Source: Elusimicrobia bacterium GWB2_63_22
Lineage (GTDB): Bacteria; Elusimicrobiota; Elusimicrobia; Elusimicrobiales; UBA9959
DNA: 40,280 bases
NCBI GenBank assembly: GCA_001799735.1
Contig: MGUA01000012.1
Location: 1-40,280, forward strand
Reading direction: 5' to 3'
Position 1 is the stretch's first letter, and each line of letters opens with the position of its first letter. The translations under genes and the position numbers were made by a program. A model generated the notes under the pieces. It saw nothing but the letters and a program-made list of their open reading frames with translations, was not told where the DNA came from and made no database searches. Of this stretch, positions 6,744-15,026 are shown piece after piece.

Positions 6744-6812
6744 TACTGAATTATAACATTTCACCGCGGCCGGCTTATTTATAAACCCGAAGTAAATTGT
6801 TATTATATAGGC
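6744..6812. promoter_or_regulatory. Divergent wzi/galE promoter region
   Basis: On the minus strand TATAAT (6755-6750) lies 6 bases before the wzi ATG. On the plus strand TATTAT (6801-6806), with a weak TTTATA 17 bases upstream, lies 6 bases before the galE ATG at 6813. Both predicted transcripts would be leaderless, and no ribosome binding site is seen before either gene. Confidence 0.55.
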
Positions 6813-7808
6813 ATGTCCAAGGTGCTTATTGTGGGCGGGGCGGGCTATATTGGGTCCCACGCTAATAAACTATTTACGGCTAAAGGCTATAAAACTGTAG
6901 TCTTTGACAACCTTTCTACCGGCCACCGCCGGCTGGCGCGCTGGGGGGAGTTCTTTAAAGGAGACCTCGCCAACCCGGCAGACTTGGCCCGTTGCTTTAA
7001 GAAACACAAGATCTCCGCGGTAATGCATTTCAGCGCTTTTGCTTATGTGGGGGAATCCGTTACGGACCCCGCCAAGTATTACCGCAATAACGTAGCCAAC
7101 ACCATAAACCTGCTGGACGCCATGCGCGCAGCCAGAGTGAATAAATTTATTTTCTCGTCGTCCTGCGCCGTTTATGGCGTGCCGGCCAGGTTGCCGATGC
7201 CGGAAACCCTGCCTTTTGCCCCGGTAAACCCTTACGGCCGCACCAAGAAGATGGTAGAAGAGATACTGGCCGACTACAGCGCGGCCTACGGCCTTAAATA
7301 CGCGGCCCTGCGCTACTTTAACGCCGCCGGGGCGGACCCCGCCGCCGAGACGGGCGAACTGCATTTCCCGGAGACGCACCTGATACCCCTGGCGCTGGAT
7401 GCCGCGGCCGGCCTGCGCAAGAACATAAAAGTATTCGGCAGCAATTACCCTACGCCCGACGGCACCTGCCTGCGGGATTATATACACGTTACCGACCTGG
7501 CGGAAGCCCACTTGCTGGCACTGCGCTACCTTGAAAAAGGCGGCGCCAGCGGCGGCTTTAACCTGGGTAACGGCAAAGGTTTTTCCGTGCTGGATGTGGT
7601 GCATGCCGCCGAGAAAGTGACCGGCGGCAAGATAACCGTGGTAATGGCCCCGCGCCGCCCCGGCGACCCGCCGGCGCTGGTGGGCTCGGCAGCGCGCGCC
7701 CGCCGCATACTCGGCTGGCGCCCCAGCCGCTACAAGCTTGAAACTATTCTCGCCGACGCCTGGCGCTGGCACCGCAAAACCCTTAAGGAGAGAACATGTC
7801 AAAAGTAG
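6813..7808 (+). CDS. galE: UDP-glucose 4-epimerase
   Basis: A 331-residue short-chain dehydrogenase that interconverts UDP-glucose and UDP-galactose in the cytoplasm. The NAD-binding GGAGYIGSH is at residues 8-16, SSSCAVYG at 115-122, and the catalytic Tyr141-Lys145 pair in YGRTK. LRYFNAAGA and LRDYIHVTDLA are GalE hallmarks. It opens the long plus-strand operon. Its end overlaps the next gene by 13 bases, where an AAGGAG ribosome binding site for that gene lies inside galE. Confidence 0.95.
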   Translation: MSKVLIVGGAGYIGSHANKLFTAKGYKTVVFDNLSTGHRRLARWGEFFKGDLANPADLARCFKKHKISAVMHFSAFAYVGESVTDPAKYYRNNVANTINLLDAMRAARVNKFIFSSSCAVYGVPARLPMPETLPFAPVNPYGRTKKMVEEILADYSAAYGLKYAALRYFNAAGADPAAETGELHFPETHLIPLALDAAAGLRKNIKVFGSNYPTPDGTCLRDYIHVTDLAEAHLLALRYLEKGGASGGFNLGNGKGFSVLDVVHAAEKVTGGKITVVMAPRRPGDPPALVGSAARARRILGWRPSRYKLETILADAWRWHRKTLKERTCQK

Positions 7809-8542
7809 TAATAGTTCTGCCCGCCTATAACGCGGCCAAGACGCTTCCGCAGACCATAGCCGACATCCCCGAGCAGTACCGCAAGGACGTGATACTGGTG
7901 GACGACTGCTCCAAGGACGACACCGTGGCGGTGGCCGAGGGCCTTGGTCTTAAGGTGGTGCGCCACGAGAAGAACACCGGCTACGGCGGCAACCAGAAAA
8001 CCTGCTACCGCATGGCACTGGAGGCCGGCGCCGACATTGTGGTGATGGTGCACCCCGATTACCAGTACAACCCCAAGATAGTACCGCACCTGGCCGGCGT
8101 GATAGAAAAGAACATCTGCGACGTCATGCTGGGCAACCGCATCCGCACCCGCCGTGAGACGCTTTCCGGCGGTATGCCGGTGTACAAATATATCTCCAAC
8201 CGGTTCCTGTCCTTGTTCTGCAACGTGGCCACCGGCGAGAACCTGGGCGAATGGCATAGCGGTATGCGCGCCTACTCCGCTAAAGTGCTTAAGACCATCC
8301 CGTGGGAGGGGAACTCCGACGACTTTATCTTCGATATGCAGTTCCTGGCGCAGGCCTCTTACTTCGGCATGCGCATGGGCGACATCCCGGTGGAGACCAA
8401 GTACTTTGAGGAAGCTTCGTCTATAAACTTTAAGCGCAGCCTTACCTACGGCCTGCTGACGCTGTGGGTGATGACGCAGTTTATGCTGTGCAAAGCCGGC
8501 CTGGCCTCGCCGGCCATATTCGACAATAGCGGCAAGAAATAA
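7796..8542 (+). CDS. GT2 glycosyltransferase, dolichol-phosphate-mannose-synthase-like
   Basis: A 248-residue GT-A fold transferase. VVIVLPAYNAAKTL opens the domain, VDDCSKDDT holds the nucleotide-binding acids, and MVHPDYQYNP is the DPM1-like metal-binding motif. GEWHSGMRAYSAKVL resembles the acceptor-side region of polyprenyl-phosphate sugar transferases. The C-terminus has one moderately hydrophobic stretch and no multi-span domain. It probably transfers a hexose to a lipid or glycan acceptor; donor and acceptor are not known. AAGGAG lies a few bases before the start. Confidence 0.85.
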   Translation: MSKVVIVLPAYNAAKTLPQTIADIPEQYRKDVILVDDCSKDDTVAVAEGLGLKVVRHEKNTGYGGNQKTCYRMALEAGADIVVMVHPDYQYNPKIVPHLAGVIEKNICDVMLGNRIRTRRETLSGGMPVYKYISNRFLSLFCNVATGENLGEWHSGMRAYSAKVLKTIPWEGNSDDFIFDMQFLAQASYFGMRMGDIPVETKYFEEASSINFKRSLTYGLLTLWVMTQFMLCKAGLASPAIFDNSGKK

Positions 8543-8554
8543 CGGGAGACTTTG

Positions 8555-9430
8555 ATGAAAGGCATAATACTGGCCGGCGGTTCCGGCACGCGGCTTTACC
8601 CTATTACCAGCGTGGTGTGTAAACAACTGCTGCCGGTTTACGACAAGCCGATGATCTACTACCCGCTGTCGGCGCTGATGCTGGCCGGCATACGGGAGAT
8701 ATTGATAATCTCCACGCCGGCGGACCTGCCGCGGTTTAAGGCTATATTCGGCGACGGCTCTGCCTGGGGGCTTAAGCTGACCTACAAAGAACAGCCCGCG
8801 CCCAACGGCATAGCGCAGGCGTTCATTATAGGCGAAGAATTTATCGGCGACGACGAGGCTTGCCTGGTGCTGGGCGATAATATCTTCTACGGCCACGGCC
8901 TGCCCGAGGCTTTCCAGAAGGCTGTGGTTGCGGCTAAGGCCGGCCAGGCCACGGTGTTCGGTTATTATGTCACCGACCCGGAGCGCTACGGCGTGGTAGA
9001 CTTTGACGCGGCCGGCAAGGCGCTCTCCATAGAGGAAAAGCCCGCCAAGCCCAAGAGCAATTACGCGGTTACCGGCCTGTATTTTTATCCCAAGGGCGTG
9101 GCAGGCGTGGCGCACAGCATAAAACCGTCCGCCCGCGGCGAGCTGGAGATCACCGACGTAAATAAAGAGTATCTTAAGAAAGGCGTGTTGAAGGTTGAAC
9201 TTCTGGGCCGCGGTTACGCCTGGCTGGATACCGGCACCTTTGACAGCCTGCTGGAAGCGGGGGAATTTATAGCCACCGTAGAGCGCCGCCAGGGCCTTAA
9301 AATAGCCTGCATAGAGGAAATAGCCTATGGCTCCGGCTGGATAACCAAGGACGCGGTGCTGCGCCTGGCCGACGGCCTGAGCAAGAACAGCTACGGCGCC
9401 TATCTTAAGAAACTGGTGAGCGAGAAATAA
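8555..9430 (+). CDS. rmlA: Glucose-1-phosphate thymidylyltransferase
   Basis: A 291-residue enzyme making dTDP-glucose from dTTP and glucose-1-phosphate, the first step to dTDP-L-rhamnose. The signature [11 protein letters not shown] is near residue 8, followed by [25 protein letters not shown], and [18 protein letters not shown]. The ATG at 8555 is chosen over a TTG one codon upstream; GGGAG lies at 8544-8548. Its stop overlaps the rmlC start (TAATG). Confidence 0.97.
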   Translation: MKGIILAGGSGTRLYPITSVVCKQLLPVYDKPMIYYPLSALMLAGIREILIISTPADLPRFKAIFGDGSAWGLKLTYKEQPAPNGIAQAFIIGEEFIGDDEACLVLGDNIFYGHGLPEAFQKAVVAAKAGQATVFGYYVTDPERYGVVDFDAAGKALSIEEKPAKPKSNYAVTGLYFYPKGVAGVAHSIKPSARGELEITDVNKEYLKKGVLKVELLGRGYAWLDTGTFDSLLEAGEFIATVERRQGLKIACIEEIAYGSGWITKDAVLRLADGLSKNSYGAYLKKLVSEK

Positions 9431-9972
9431 TGCCTTTTGAATTTGAAAAGACCAAGCTGGAGGGCGCGGTGATTGTAAAACCGCGCGTGTTCCCCGACAA
9501 CCGGGGCTTTGCGATGGAGTCCTTTAAAAAGAGCGACTTTGTTAAGGCCGGCCTGCCGGGGGATTTTGTGCAGGATAACCATTCGCAGTCTACCAAGGGC
9601 GTGCTGCGCGGCCTGCATTACCAGCGCGGCGCTGCCGCGCAGGGCAAGCTGGTGCGCTGCTCGGTAGGCGCCATACTGGACGTGGGCGTGGACATACGCA
9701 AGGGCTCTGCCACCTTTGGGCAGTGGATAACCGTAGAGCTGAGCGCCGCCAATGCGCGGCAGCTTTATCTGCCTGCGGGGTTCGCCCACGGCTTCTTTGG
9801 GCTTACCGAAGTGGTGGAGGTGCAGTACAAGTGCACCGTCGAGTATTCTCCCAAGGACGAGGCCGGCATACGCTGGGACGACCCGCAACTGGCTATAGAC
9901 TGGGGCGTTAAAGATCCTGTGTTGTCCTCCAAAGACCAGGTGTGGCCCTTGCTTAAGGACGCGCAATTCTGA
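9430..9972 (+). CDS. rmlC: dTDP-4-dehydrorhamnose 3,5-epimerase
   Basis: A 180-residue cupin that epimerises C3 and C5 of dTDP-4-keto-6-deoxyglucose. GVLRGLHYQ contains the catalytic His63. LPAGFAHGF and VQYKCTVEYS, with the Tyr133 position, follow as in the family. It is translationally coupled on both sides (TAATG with rmlA, TGATG with rmlD). It differs from the second RmlC-like protein at 21708, which sits in the rfbFGH context. Confidence 0.96.
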   Translation: MPFEFEKTKLEGAVIVKPRVFPDNRGFAMESFKKSDFVKAGLPGDFVQDNHSQSTKGVLRGLHYQRGAAAQGKLVRCSVGAILDVGVDIRKGSATFGQWITVELSAANARQLYLPAGFAHGFFGLTEVVEVQYKCTVEYSPKDEAGIRWDDPQLAIDWGVKDPVLSSKDQVWPLLKDAQF

Positions 9973-10811
9973 TGCGGGTATTTATTACCGGCTCTAAAGG
10001 TCAACTGGGCGCGGCCTTTGTTAAACACTTCCAGACAAACGGTTGGGACTACGCCGCCGCCGACGTGGACACGCTGGATATCTCCAACGTGAACGCGGTG
10101 ATGGACGCCGTTATGCCCTACCGGCCCGGCATGATAATTAACTGCGCCGCCTATAACCTGGTGGACAAGGCCGAGGCCGAACCGGCCGCGGCCTACACCG
10201 TTAACGCCGAGGGCGTGCGTAATATCGCCATAGCCGCCCGCAGGTTGGAATCCACTTTTGTGCACTTTGGCACCGATTACGTTTTTGACGGGGCCAAGAA
10301 AGCCCCTTACACCGAGAAAGACGCGGTAAACCCTCTTAATAAATACGGCGCCTCCAAACTGAAAGGAGAGGAGTACGCGCTGGAAGTGCCCGGTGCGCTG
10401 GTGCTGCGCCTTAGCTGGGTATACGGCGCCGGCCACCAGAACTTTATGCATAAGCTGCTGGGCTGGGCCAAGAACCCGGGCCCGCTGCGCGTTGCTGACG
10501 ACGAGGTTTCGGTGCCGACCAGTGTGGGGGATATTGTTGACGGCACTCTGGAAGCTTTAAAGGCGGGGCTGTTTGGCCGCTGGAACTTAACCAATAGCGG
10601 CCTCTGCTCGCGCTACGACTGGGCAAAGGTGGCTTTAAAAGAGTTCGGTGTGGATAAAGAGATAGTGCCGGCTAAAATGGCAGACTTTAATCTGCCGGCC
10701 CCCAGGCCCGGCTATTCCGCCATGTCCAACGCGGCGTTGTCGTCGGAATTGGCCATAACAATACCGCATTGGCAGGAATCCGTTGAGAAATTCATCAGGG
10801 AGAACAAATGA
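9972..10811 (+). CDS. rmlD: dTDP-4-dehydrorhamnose reductase
   Basis: A 279-residue short-chain reductase for the last step to dTDP-L-rhamnose. ITGSKGQLG is the cofactor site, GTDYVFDG and [11 protein letters not shown] contain the catalytic Thr/Tyr/Lys residues, and LRLSWVYG is a family hallmark. The ATG overlaps the rmlC stop, and its own stop overlaps rmlB by 4 bases. Confidence 0.96.
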   Translation: MRVFITGSKGQLGAAFVKHFQTNGWDYAAADVDTLDISNVNAVMDAVMPYRPGMIINCAAYNLVDKAEAEPAAAYTVNAEGVRNIAIAARRLESTFVHFGTDYVFDGAKKAPYTEKDAVNPLNKYGASKLKGEEYALEVPGALVLRLSWVYGAGHQNFMHKLLGWAKNPGPLRVADDEVSVPTSVGDIVDGTLEALKAGLFGRWNLTNSGLCSRYDWAKVALKEFGVDKEIVPAKMADFNLPAPRPGYSAMSNAALSSELAITIPHWQESVEKFIRENK

Positions 10812-11896
10812 ACAAGACCATGCTTGTCACCGGCGGCGCCGGCTTTATAGGTTCCAATTTCATCCGTTACGTCTTCGAGAGGACGGGCTTTAAAGGCAAG
10901 ATCGTAAACCTGGACAAGCTCACCTACGCCGGGAACCCTGAGAACCTGGCCGACATCCGCAAAAAATACGGCGAGCGCTATGTGTTTGTAAAAGGCGACA
11001 TCTGCGATTTTAAACTGCTGGGGCAGCTCTTTAAAAAACACAATTTCGACACGGTGGCGCATTTCGCCGCCGAGAGCCACGTGGACCGCTCCATCTTCGG
11101 GCCGAAAGATTTTATAGAGACCAACATCCACGGCACCTTCGCCCTGCTGGAGACCGCCCGCCAGACCTGGCTGGCAACCCCCGGCGGAGCCAAGGGGAAA
11201 CGCTTTCACCATGTCAGCACCGACGAGGTTTACGGTTCGCTCGGTAAGACCGGCAAGTTCAAAGAGACCACCCCTTACGACCCGCGCAGCCCCTACTCGT
11301 CGTCCAAAGCGGCGTCGGACCACCTGGCGCGCGCGTACTTCCACACCTACGGTCTGCCTGTAACCATCTCCAATTGTTCCAATAACTACGGGCCTTACCA
11401 TTTCCCGGAGAAGCTTATCCCGCTGATCATCCTTAACGCGCTGGAAGGTAAACCGCTGCCGGTTTACGGCGACGGCCTGCAGGTGCGCGACTGGCTTTAC
11501 GTGGAGGACCACTGCGCGGCTATCTGGCGCATCATCAACAAGGGCCGTGTCGGCGAGACTTACAACGTGGGCGGCAACTGCGAGATGGCCAACATAGACG
11601 TGGTTAAAGGCATCTGCGCAGCCCTGGAGAAATTCTCGCCTTCGGCCGGCAACGCCGCGCTGGGGAGTAAAAAGTATCTTGGCCTTATAAAATACGTTAA
11701 AGACCGCCCCGGCCACGACCGGCGCTACGCCATAGATTTCTCCAAGATAAAGCGTGAGCTGGGCTGGCGCCCGTCGGTAACCTTTAAAGAAGGGCTAACG
11801 CGCACCGTGGTGTGGTACCTGGCCAACGGGGTTTGGGTGCGCAGCGTGCGCACCGGCGAATACCGCAAGTGGATAGACAAGAATTATAAACGCTAA
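10808..11896 (+). CDS. rmlB: dTDP-glucose 4,6-dehydratase
   Basis: A 362-residue enzyme converting dTDP-glucose to the 4-keto-6-deoxy sugar. GGAGFIGS is at residues 9-16, the catalytic Thr-Asp-Glu in STDEVYG at 137-143, and Tyr-Lys in YSSSK at 163-167. LDKLTYAGN is specific for RmlB. The order A-C-D-B is unusual compared with the common B-D-A-C, but all four genes are intact and coupled. Confidence 0.97.
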   Translation: MNKTMLVTGGAGFIGSNFIRYVFERTGFKGKIVNLDKLTYAGNPENLADIRKKYGERYVFVKGDICDFKLLGQLFKKHNFDTVAHFAAESHVDRSIFGPKDFIETNIHGTFALLETARQTWLATPGGAKGKRFHHVSTDEVYGSLGKTGKFKETTPYDPRSPYSSSKAASDHLARAYFHTYGLPVTISNCSNNYGPYHFPEKLIPLIILNALEGKPLPVYGDGLQVRDWLYVEDHCAAIWRIINKGRVGETYNVGGNCEMANIDVVKGICAALEKFSPSAGNAALGSKKYLGLIKYVKDRPGHDRRYAIDFSKIKRELGWRPSVTFKEGLTRTVVWYLANGVWVRSVRTGEYRKWIDKNYKR

Positions 11897-11900
11897 AACG

Positions 11901-12644
11901 ATGGAACTGGTTTTCTTAGGCACTAACGGCTGGTACGACAACAGGGACGGCAACACCGTCTGCGCCCTGCTGCGCACTAAGAAGTACGACATTGTGCTGG
12001 ACGCCGGCAACGGGCTTTACAAACTGGACCAGTATATCGACGGGAAAAAGCCGGTTTTTATCCTGCTCAGCCATTTTCACATTGATCATATCGCCGGCCT
12101 GCATACGATAGTTAAATTCAAATTGAAAGAGGGGCTTACCATCTGCGGCGGGCGCGGCGCGCGGCGCATACTGGGCAAGTTCATCAACCGGCCTTTTACC
12201 GTGCCGCTGAACAAGTTGCCTTACCCGGTGCGGCTGCTGGAGCTGCCTAGGGAGGCGGGGCAGTTGCCTTTTAAAATTTACACCCTGCCGCTGGAGCACG
12301 CCGACCCGGTGCTGGGCTTCCGTATAGAGTTGGAGGGGAAAACGGTAACCTATATAACCGACACCGGCCCTTGCCCCAACGCGCTTAAGTTGGCTAAAGG
12401 CGCCGACCTGCTGATAACCGAATGCGCCAACCTGCCCGGCGAGTTTAACCCCGGCTGGCCGCATTTTAACCCTGAGGCCGCCGCCCGCCTTGCACTGGAG
12501 TCCGGGGCTAAAAAGCTGGTGATGACCCATTTTTCCGCCTCGCGCTACCCGCACCGGCGCGACCGCGCCCTGGCCCTGCGCCACGCCCGCCAAGTCTTCC
12601 CCAAAACCGTCGCCGCCCTGGACGGCATGAAAATTACAGTTTAA
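11901..12644 (+). CDS. Metallo-beta-lactamase-fold hydrolase (RNase Z-like)
   Basis: A 247-residue MBL-fold protein. The metal-binding motif HFHIDH (His58, His60, Asp62, His63) is complete, followed by LEHADP, TDTGP, TEC, and HFSASRY, which correspond to the remaining ligands. No long exosite arm for tRNA binding is apparent. It starts four bases after rmlB, without a clear ribosome binding site of its own, so it appears coupled to the rhamnose operon. The substrate is unknown; it could be a phosphodiester or an ester linked to glycan synthesis. Confidence 0.8.
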   Translation: MELVFLGTNGWYDNRDGNTVCALLRTKKYDIVLDAGNGLYKLDQYIDGKKPVFILLSHFHIDHIAGLHTIVKFKLKEGLTICGGRGARRILGKFINRPFTVPLNKLPYPVRLLELPREAGQLPFKIYTLPLEHADPVLGFRIELEGKTVTYITDTGPCPNALKLAKGADLLITECANLPGEFNPGWPHFNPEAAARLALESGAKKLVMTHFSASRYPHRRDRALALRHARQVFPKTVAALDGMKITV

Positions 12645-12680
12645 CGTCGCCCCCGCATCCCGTACCCCCGTATCCCGTCA

Positions 12681-12728
12681 CCCCCGCGAAAGCGGGGGGC
12701 CAGTTCTGGATTCCCGCTTTCGCGGGAA
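12681..12728. repeat. Two-hairpin REP-like element
   Basis: Hairpin 1 is CCCCCGC-GAAA-GCGGGGG (12681-12698) and hairpin 2 is TTCCCGC-TTTC-GCGGGAA (12711-12728). They point in opposite orientations and can also pair with each other. They are related to the single hairpins at 1199, 2800 and 3218. Placed after the MBL gene and before gmd, the element may also terminate or protect the upstream transcript. Confidence 0.75.
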
Positions 12729-12742
12729 GGACGACCTTTTGA

Positions 12743-12760
12743 TATAATATCTATATTATA
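12743..12760 (+). promoter_or_regulatory. AT-rich palindrome with -10 element upstream of gmd
   Basis: TATAATATCTATATTATA is a perfect inverted repeat with 8-base arms around CT, and it contains TATAAT on both strands. It lies 20 bases before the GTG start of gmd and probably includes the gmd -10 element. No convincing -35 is seen, because the REP hairpin occupies that position. Confidence 0.45.
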
Positions 12761-12779
12761 AGGGTTGCTGGAGGAACAT

Positions 12780-13907
12780 GTGAAAAAGGCTTTAATTACC
12801 GGTATTACCGGCCAGGACGGCTCCTATCTTGCGGAATTGCTACTAAATAAGGGCTACGAGGTGCACGGCATACGCCGCCGCTCGGCCTCGCATAATACCA
12901 CCCGCATAAACCACCTTTGCGACCTGGCCAACCCCAAGGCCTCCCGCCTTAAACTGCATTACGGCGACCTGACCGACAGCACCAACCTGACCCGCCTGAT
13001 AGCCGAGATAAAACCCGACGAGATATATAACCTGGGCGCCCAGAGCCACGTGGCCGTAAGCTTTGACGCCCCGGAGTATACCGCCGACTGCGACGGGCTT
13101 GGCACCATGCGCCTGCTTGAAGCCATACGCCTGCTGGGCCTTACCAAGAAGACCCGCATCTACCAGGCTTCCACCTCCGAACTTTACGGCAAGGTGCAGG
13201 AGATACCCCAGAGCGAAAAGACCCCTTTCTACCCGCGCAGCCCCTACGGCGTGGCCAAGATGTACGCCTACTGGATAACGGTTAACTACCGCGAGTCCTA
13301 CGGCATGTTCGCCAGCAACGGCATTCTTTTTAACCACGAAAGCCCGCTGCGCGGCGAAGAATTTGTGACGCGCAAGATAACCCGCGCCATGGGCCGCATA
13401 CTGCTGGGCGTACAGCCCTGTCTGTATATGGGCAACATGAACGCCCTGCGCGACTGGGGCCACGCCAAAGACTACGTGCGTGCGATGTGGCTTATTCTGC
13501 AGCAGAAGAAGTCCGAGGATTTTGTGATAGCTACCGGCAAGCAGTTCTCTGTGCGCAAGTTTATAGAACTTGCCGCCAAAGAAGTGGGCATAACCATAGC
13601 CTGGAAGGGCAAGGGCCTGGGCGAGACCGGCGTTGTGAAAAACGTAGCCGCGCCTGCCGGCGTTAACCCGGCCGACGTTAAAGTGAAGAAAGGCGACGTG
13701 ATAGTGCGGGTGGACCCGCGCTTCTACCGCCCCGCCGAAGTGGAGACCCTGCTGGGCAACCCGGCCAAGAGCCGTAATGTGCTGGGCTGGAAAACCGAGA
13801 TATCATTCGACCAGCTGGTGTCCGAGATGGCCGCCAGCGACCTGCAGCTGGCCCTGAGCGAGCTGCATATGAAGAAAGGCGGCTACGCCAACCTGAAGAA
13901 CTGCTAA
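12780..13907 (+). CDS. gmd: GDP-mannose 4,6-dehydratase
   Basis: A 375-residue enzyme that converts GDP-mannose to GDP-4-keto-6-deoxymannose. [16 protein letters not shown] and HGIRRRS form the NADP site, STSELYGK carries the catalytic Thr/Ser-Glu, and [10 protein letters not shown] the Tyr-Lys pair. [17 protein letters not shown] is diagnostic for Gmd. The start is GTG at 12780, set by GGAGG at 12770-12774; the overlapping ATG at 12778 is followed at once by TGA. The C-terminal region has an extra stretch (about [20 protein letters not shown]) compared with typical Gmd. The stop overlaps the next gene (TAATG). Confidence 0.95.
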   Translation: MKKALITGITGQDGSYLAELLLNKGYEVHGIRRRSASHNTTRINHLCDLANPKASRLKLHYGDLTDSTNLTRLIAEIKPDEIYNLGAQSHVAVSFDAPEYTADCDGLGTMRLLEAIRLLGLTKKTRIYQASTSELYGKVQEIPQSEKTPFYPRSPYGVAKMYAYWITVNYRESYGMFASNGILFNHESPLRGEEFVTRKITRAMGRILLGVQPCLYMGNMNALRDWGHAKDYVRAMWLILQQKKSEDFVIATGKQFSVRKFIELAAKEVGITIAWKGKGLGETGVVKNVAAPAGVNPADVKVKKGDVIVRVDPRFYRPAEVETLLGNPAKSRNVLGWKTEISFDQLVSEMAASDLQLALSELHMKKGGYANLKNC

Positions 13908-14200
13908 TGACCTTCTACGACATTAAATCCCGCATTGTTCCGGTCCTTATGCGCCAAGGAGTGCTGAAAGCGGCACTATTCGGTTCTTATGCCCGTAATG
14001 AAGCGGGGCGGAATAGTGATATCGACATCTTGGTGAAATTGGGGCGGGGCAAGACACTTCTGGACCTTGTGTCGTTGCGCCTTGAGCTGCGGGAGACACT
14101 TGGAAAAAAAGTGGATGTCCTGACATACGATGCAATAAGTCCCCTGCTTAAGGCCCGAATACTGAAGGAGCAGAAACTGATATATGAAAAAAGAGCCTGA
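13907..14200 (+). CDS. MNT-domain nucleotidyltransferase (MntA-like antitoxin)
   Basis: A 97-residue minimal nucleotidyltransferase. FGSYAR (residues 25-30) and SDIDILVKL (37-45) form the GSX10DXD active site, which is intact. In MntA/HepT systems this protein AMPylates and silences the HEPN RNase encoded next to it. Here the HEPN gene (14184-14294) is only a fragment, so the antitoxin is apparently orphaned. It begins on the gmd stop codon (TAATG) without a separate promoter. Confidence 0.88.
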   Translation: MTFYDIKSRIVPVLMRQGVLKAALFGSYARNEAGRNSDIDILVKLGRGKTLLDLVSLRLELRETLGKKVDVLTYDAISPLLKARILKEQKLIYEKRA

Positions 14201-14294
14201 AGTCTTTATCCGCCATATACTGGAAAGCATAGGCGAGATAGAAGGCTATACCAGCGGCATGTCCGCCAGGGAATTCCTTAAGGTCATTTTGTAA
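14184..14294 (+). pseudogene. Truncated HEPN (HepT/DUF86-like) toxin remnant
   Basis: A 36-codon frame overlapping the MNT gene by 17 bases, in the position of HepT. VFIRHILESIGEIEGYTSGM then SAREFL matches the first helices of DUF86/HEPN proteins. The frame stops where the family continues for about 80 more residues, including the RX4-6H RNase motif. No continuation is seen in other frames before the next gene starts at 14294. It is therefore a deletion remnant without toxin activity. Confidence 0.7.
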
Positions 14295-14878
14295 TGAAAA
14301 AAGCCTCCCGCAACGTCTACGTGGTAGCCGGCCCCAACGGGGCCGGTAAGACCACGTTCGCCCGGGAGTTCCTGCCCAACTACGCGCATTGCCCCAACTT
14401 CGTTAACGCGGATCTTATCGCCCAAGGGCTGTCGCCGTTCCGGCCGCGGGCGGCGGCGATAAAGGCGGGGAAACTGGTCTTAAAAAGCATTGAGGAGTTC
14501 TCTTCGGCCGGAGTAGATTTCGGATTTGAAACTACGCTTTCCGGGCGGACGCACCTGAGTTTGTTCAGGCGGCTGGAGGCCAAAGGTTACAAAGTACACC
14601 TGTATTTCCTGTGGGTACCCGCTCCGGAACTTTCTTTGCTGCGTGTTAAGAATCGGGTGCTGACTGGCGGACATGACGTTCCCTCTGGTGATGTTGTGCG
14701 GCGCTTCGCCCGGTCCGTAAGTAATTTTTTCGGGGTTTGCAAAGACGCGGTGTCCACCTGGATGCTTTTTGACAACTCTGGCAGAAAACCACTCCTCGCC
14801 GCCAGGCGGACTAACGGCACGGCTGTGGTAGAGAATCCGGCCGCTTACGCCAGGATAATGACCGGAATTAAATTATGA
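14294..14878 (+). CDS. Zeta-toxin-like P-loop kinase
   Basis: A 194-residue P-loop protein of the zeta toxin/AAA_33 group. The Walker A motif GPNGAGKT is at residues 13-20, NADLIA at 38-43 and FETTLSG at 78-84 give the acidic substrate and catalytic positions, and NRVLTGGHDVP then VVRRFARS form a lid with arginines. Zeta toxins phosphorylate UDP-N-acetyl sugars, which is striking inside a nucleotide-sugar operon, but the real substrate here is unknown. It starts on the stop of the HEPN fragment (TAATG) and overlaps the following small gene by 4 bases. Confidence 0.85.
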   Translation: MKKASRNVYVVAGPNGAGKTTFAREFLPNYAHCPNFVNADLIAQGLSPFRPRAAAIKAGKLVLKSIEEFSSAGVDFGFETTLSGRTHLSLFRRLEAKGYKVHLYFLWVPAPELSLLRVKNRVLTGGHDVPSGDVVRRFARSVSNFFGVCKDAVSTWMLFDNSGRKPLLAARRTNGTAVVENPAAYARIMTGIKL

Positions 14879-15024
14879 AAAAAAGACTGACATTGCAGGA
14901 TAAGGCCGAGATAGCCATTAGGGTGGCTGTGCGCAAGGCTATAGCCGAGCATAAGAAGAACGGCAGGCCGATAGCTGTTTGGGAGAATGGCCGCGCAGTA
15001 AACATCCCGGCGAACAAGATTTAA
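14875..15024 (+). CDS. 49-residue small protein, candidate partner/antitoxin of the zeta-like kinase
   Basis: A short gene that overlaps the kinase stop by 4 bases (ATGA) and ends just before the next ATG. It reads MKKRLTLQDKAEIAIRVAVR at the start: a charged amphipathic helix, then AEHKKNGRPIAVW and ENGRAVNIPANKI, a short beta-hairpin-like tail. The codon pattern and tight overlaps on both sides support a real gene. The arrangement toxin-then-small-protein suggests an antitoxin. No function is established from sequence. Confidence 0.65.
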   Translation: MKKRLTLQDKAEIAIRVAVRKAIAEHKKNGRPIAVWENGRAVNIPANKI

Positions 15025-15026
15025 AT

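Noticed and set aside
6744-6860. Longer N-terminus of wzi (39 more codons)
   Set aside because: It would overlap the galE start and promoter and hide the signal peptide that begins at the ATG at 6743.
7799-9115. Long open frame of 438 codons on the minus strand opposite the GT2 and rmlA genes
   Set aside because: It mirrors GC-rich plus-strand codons; the translated product has low-complexity repeats of Gly, His, Val and Ala and no known motif, while the plus strand encodes clear enzymes.
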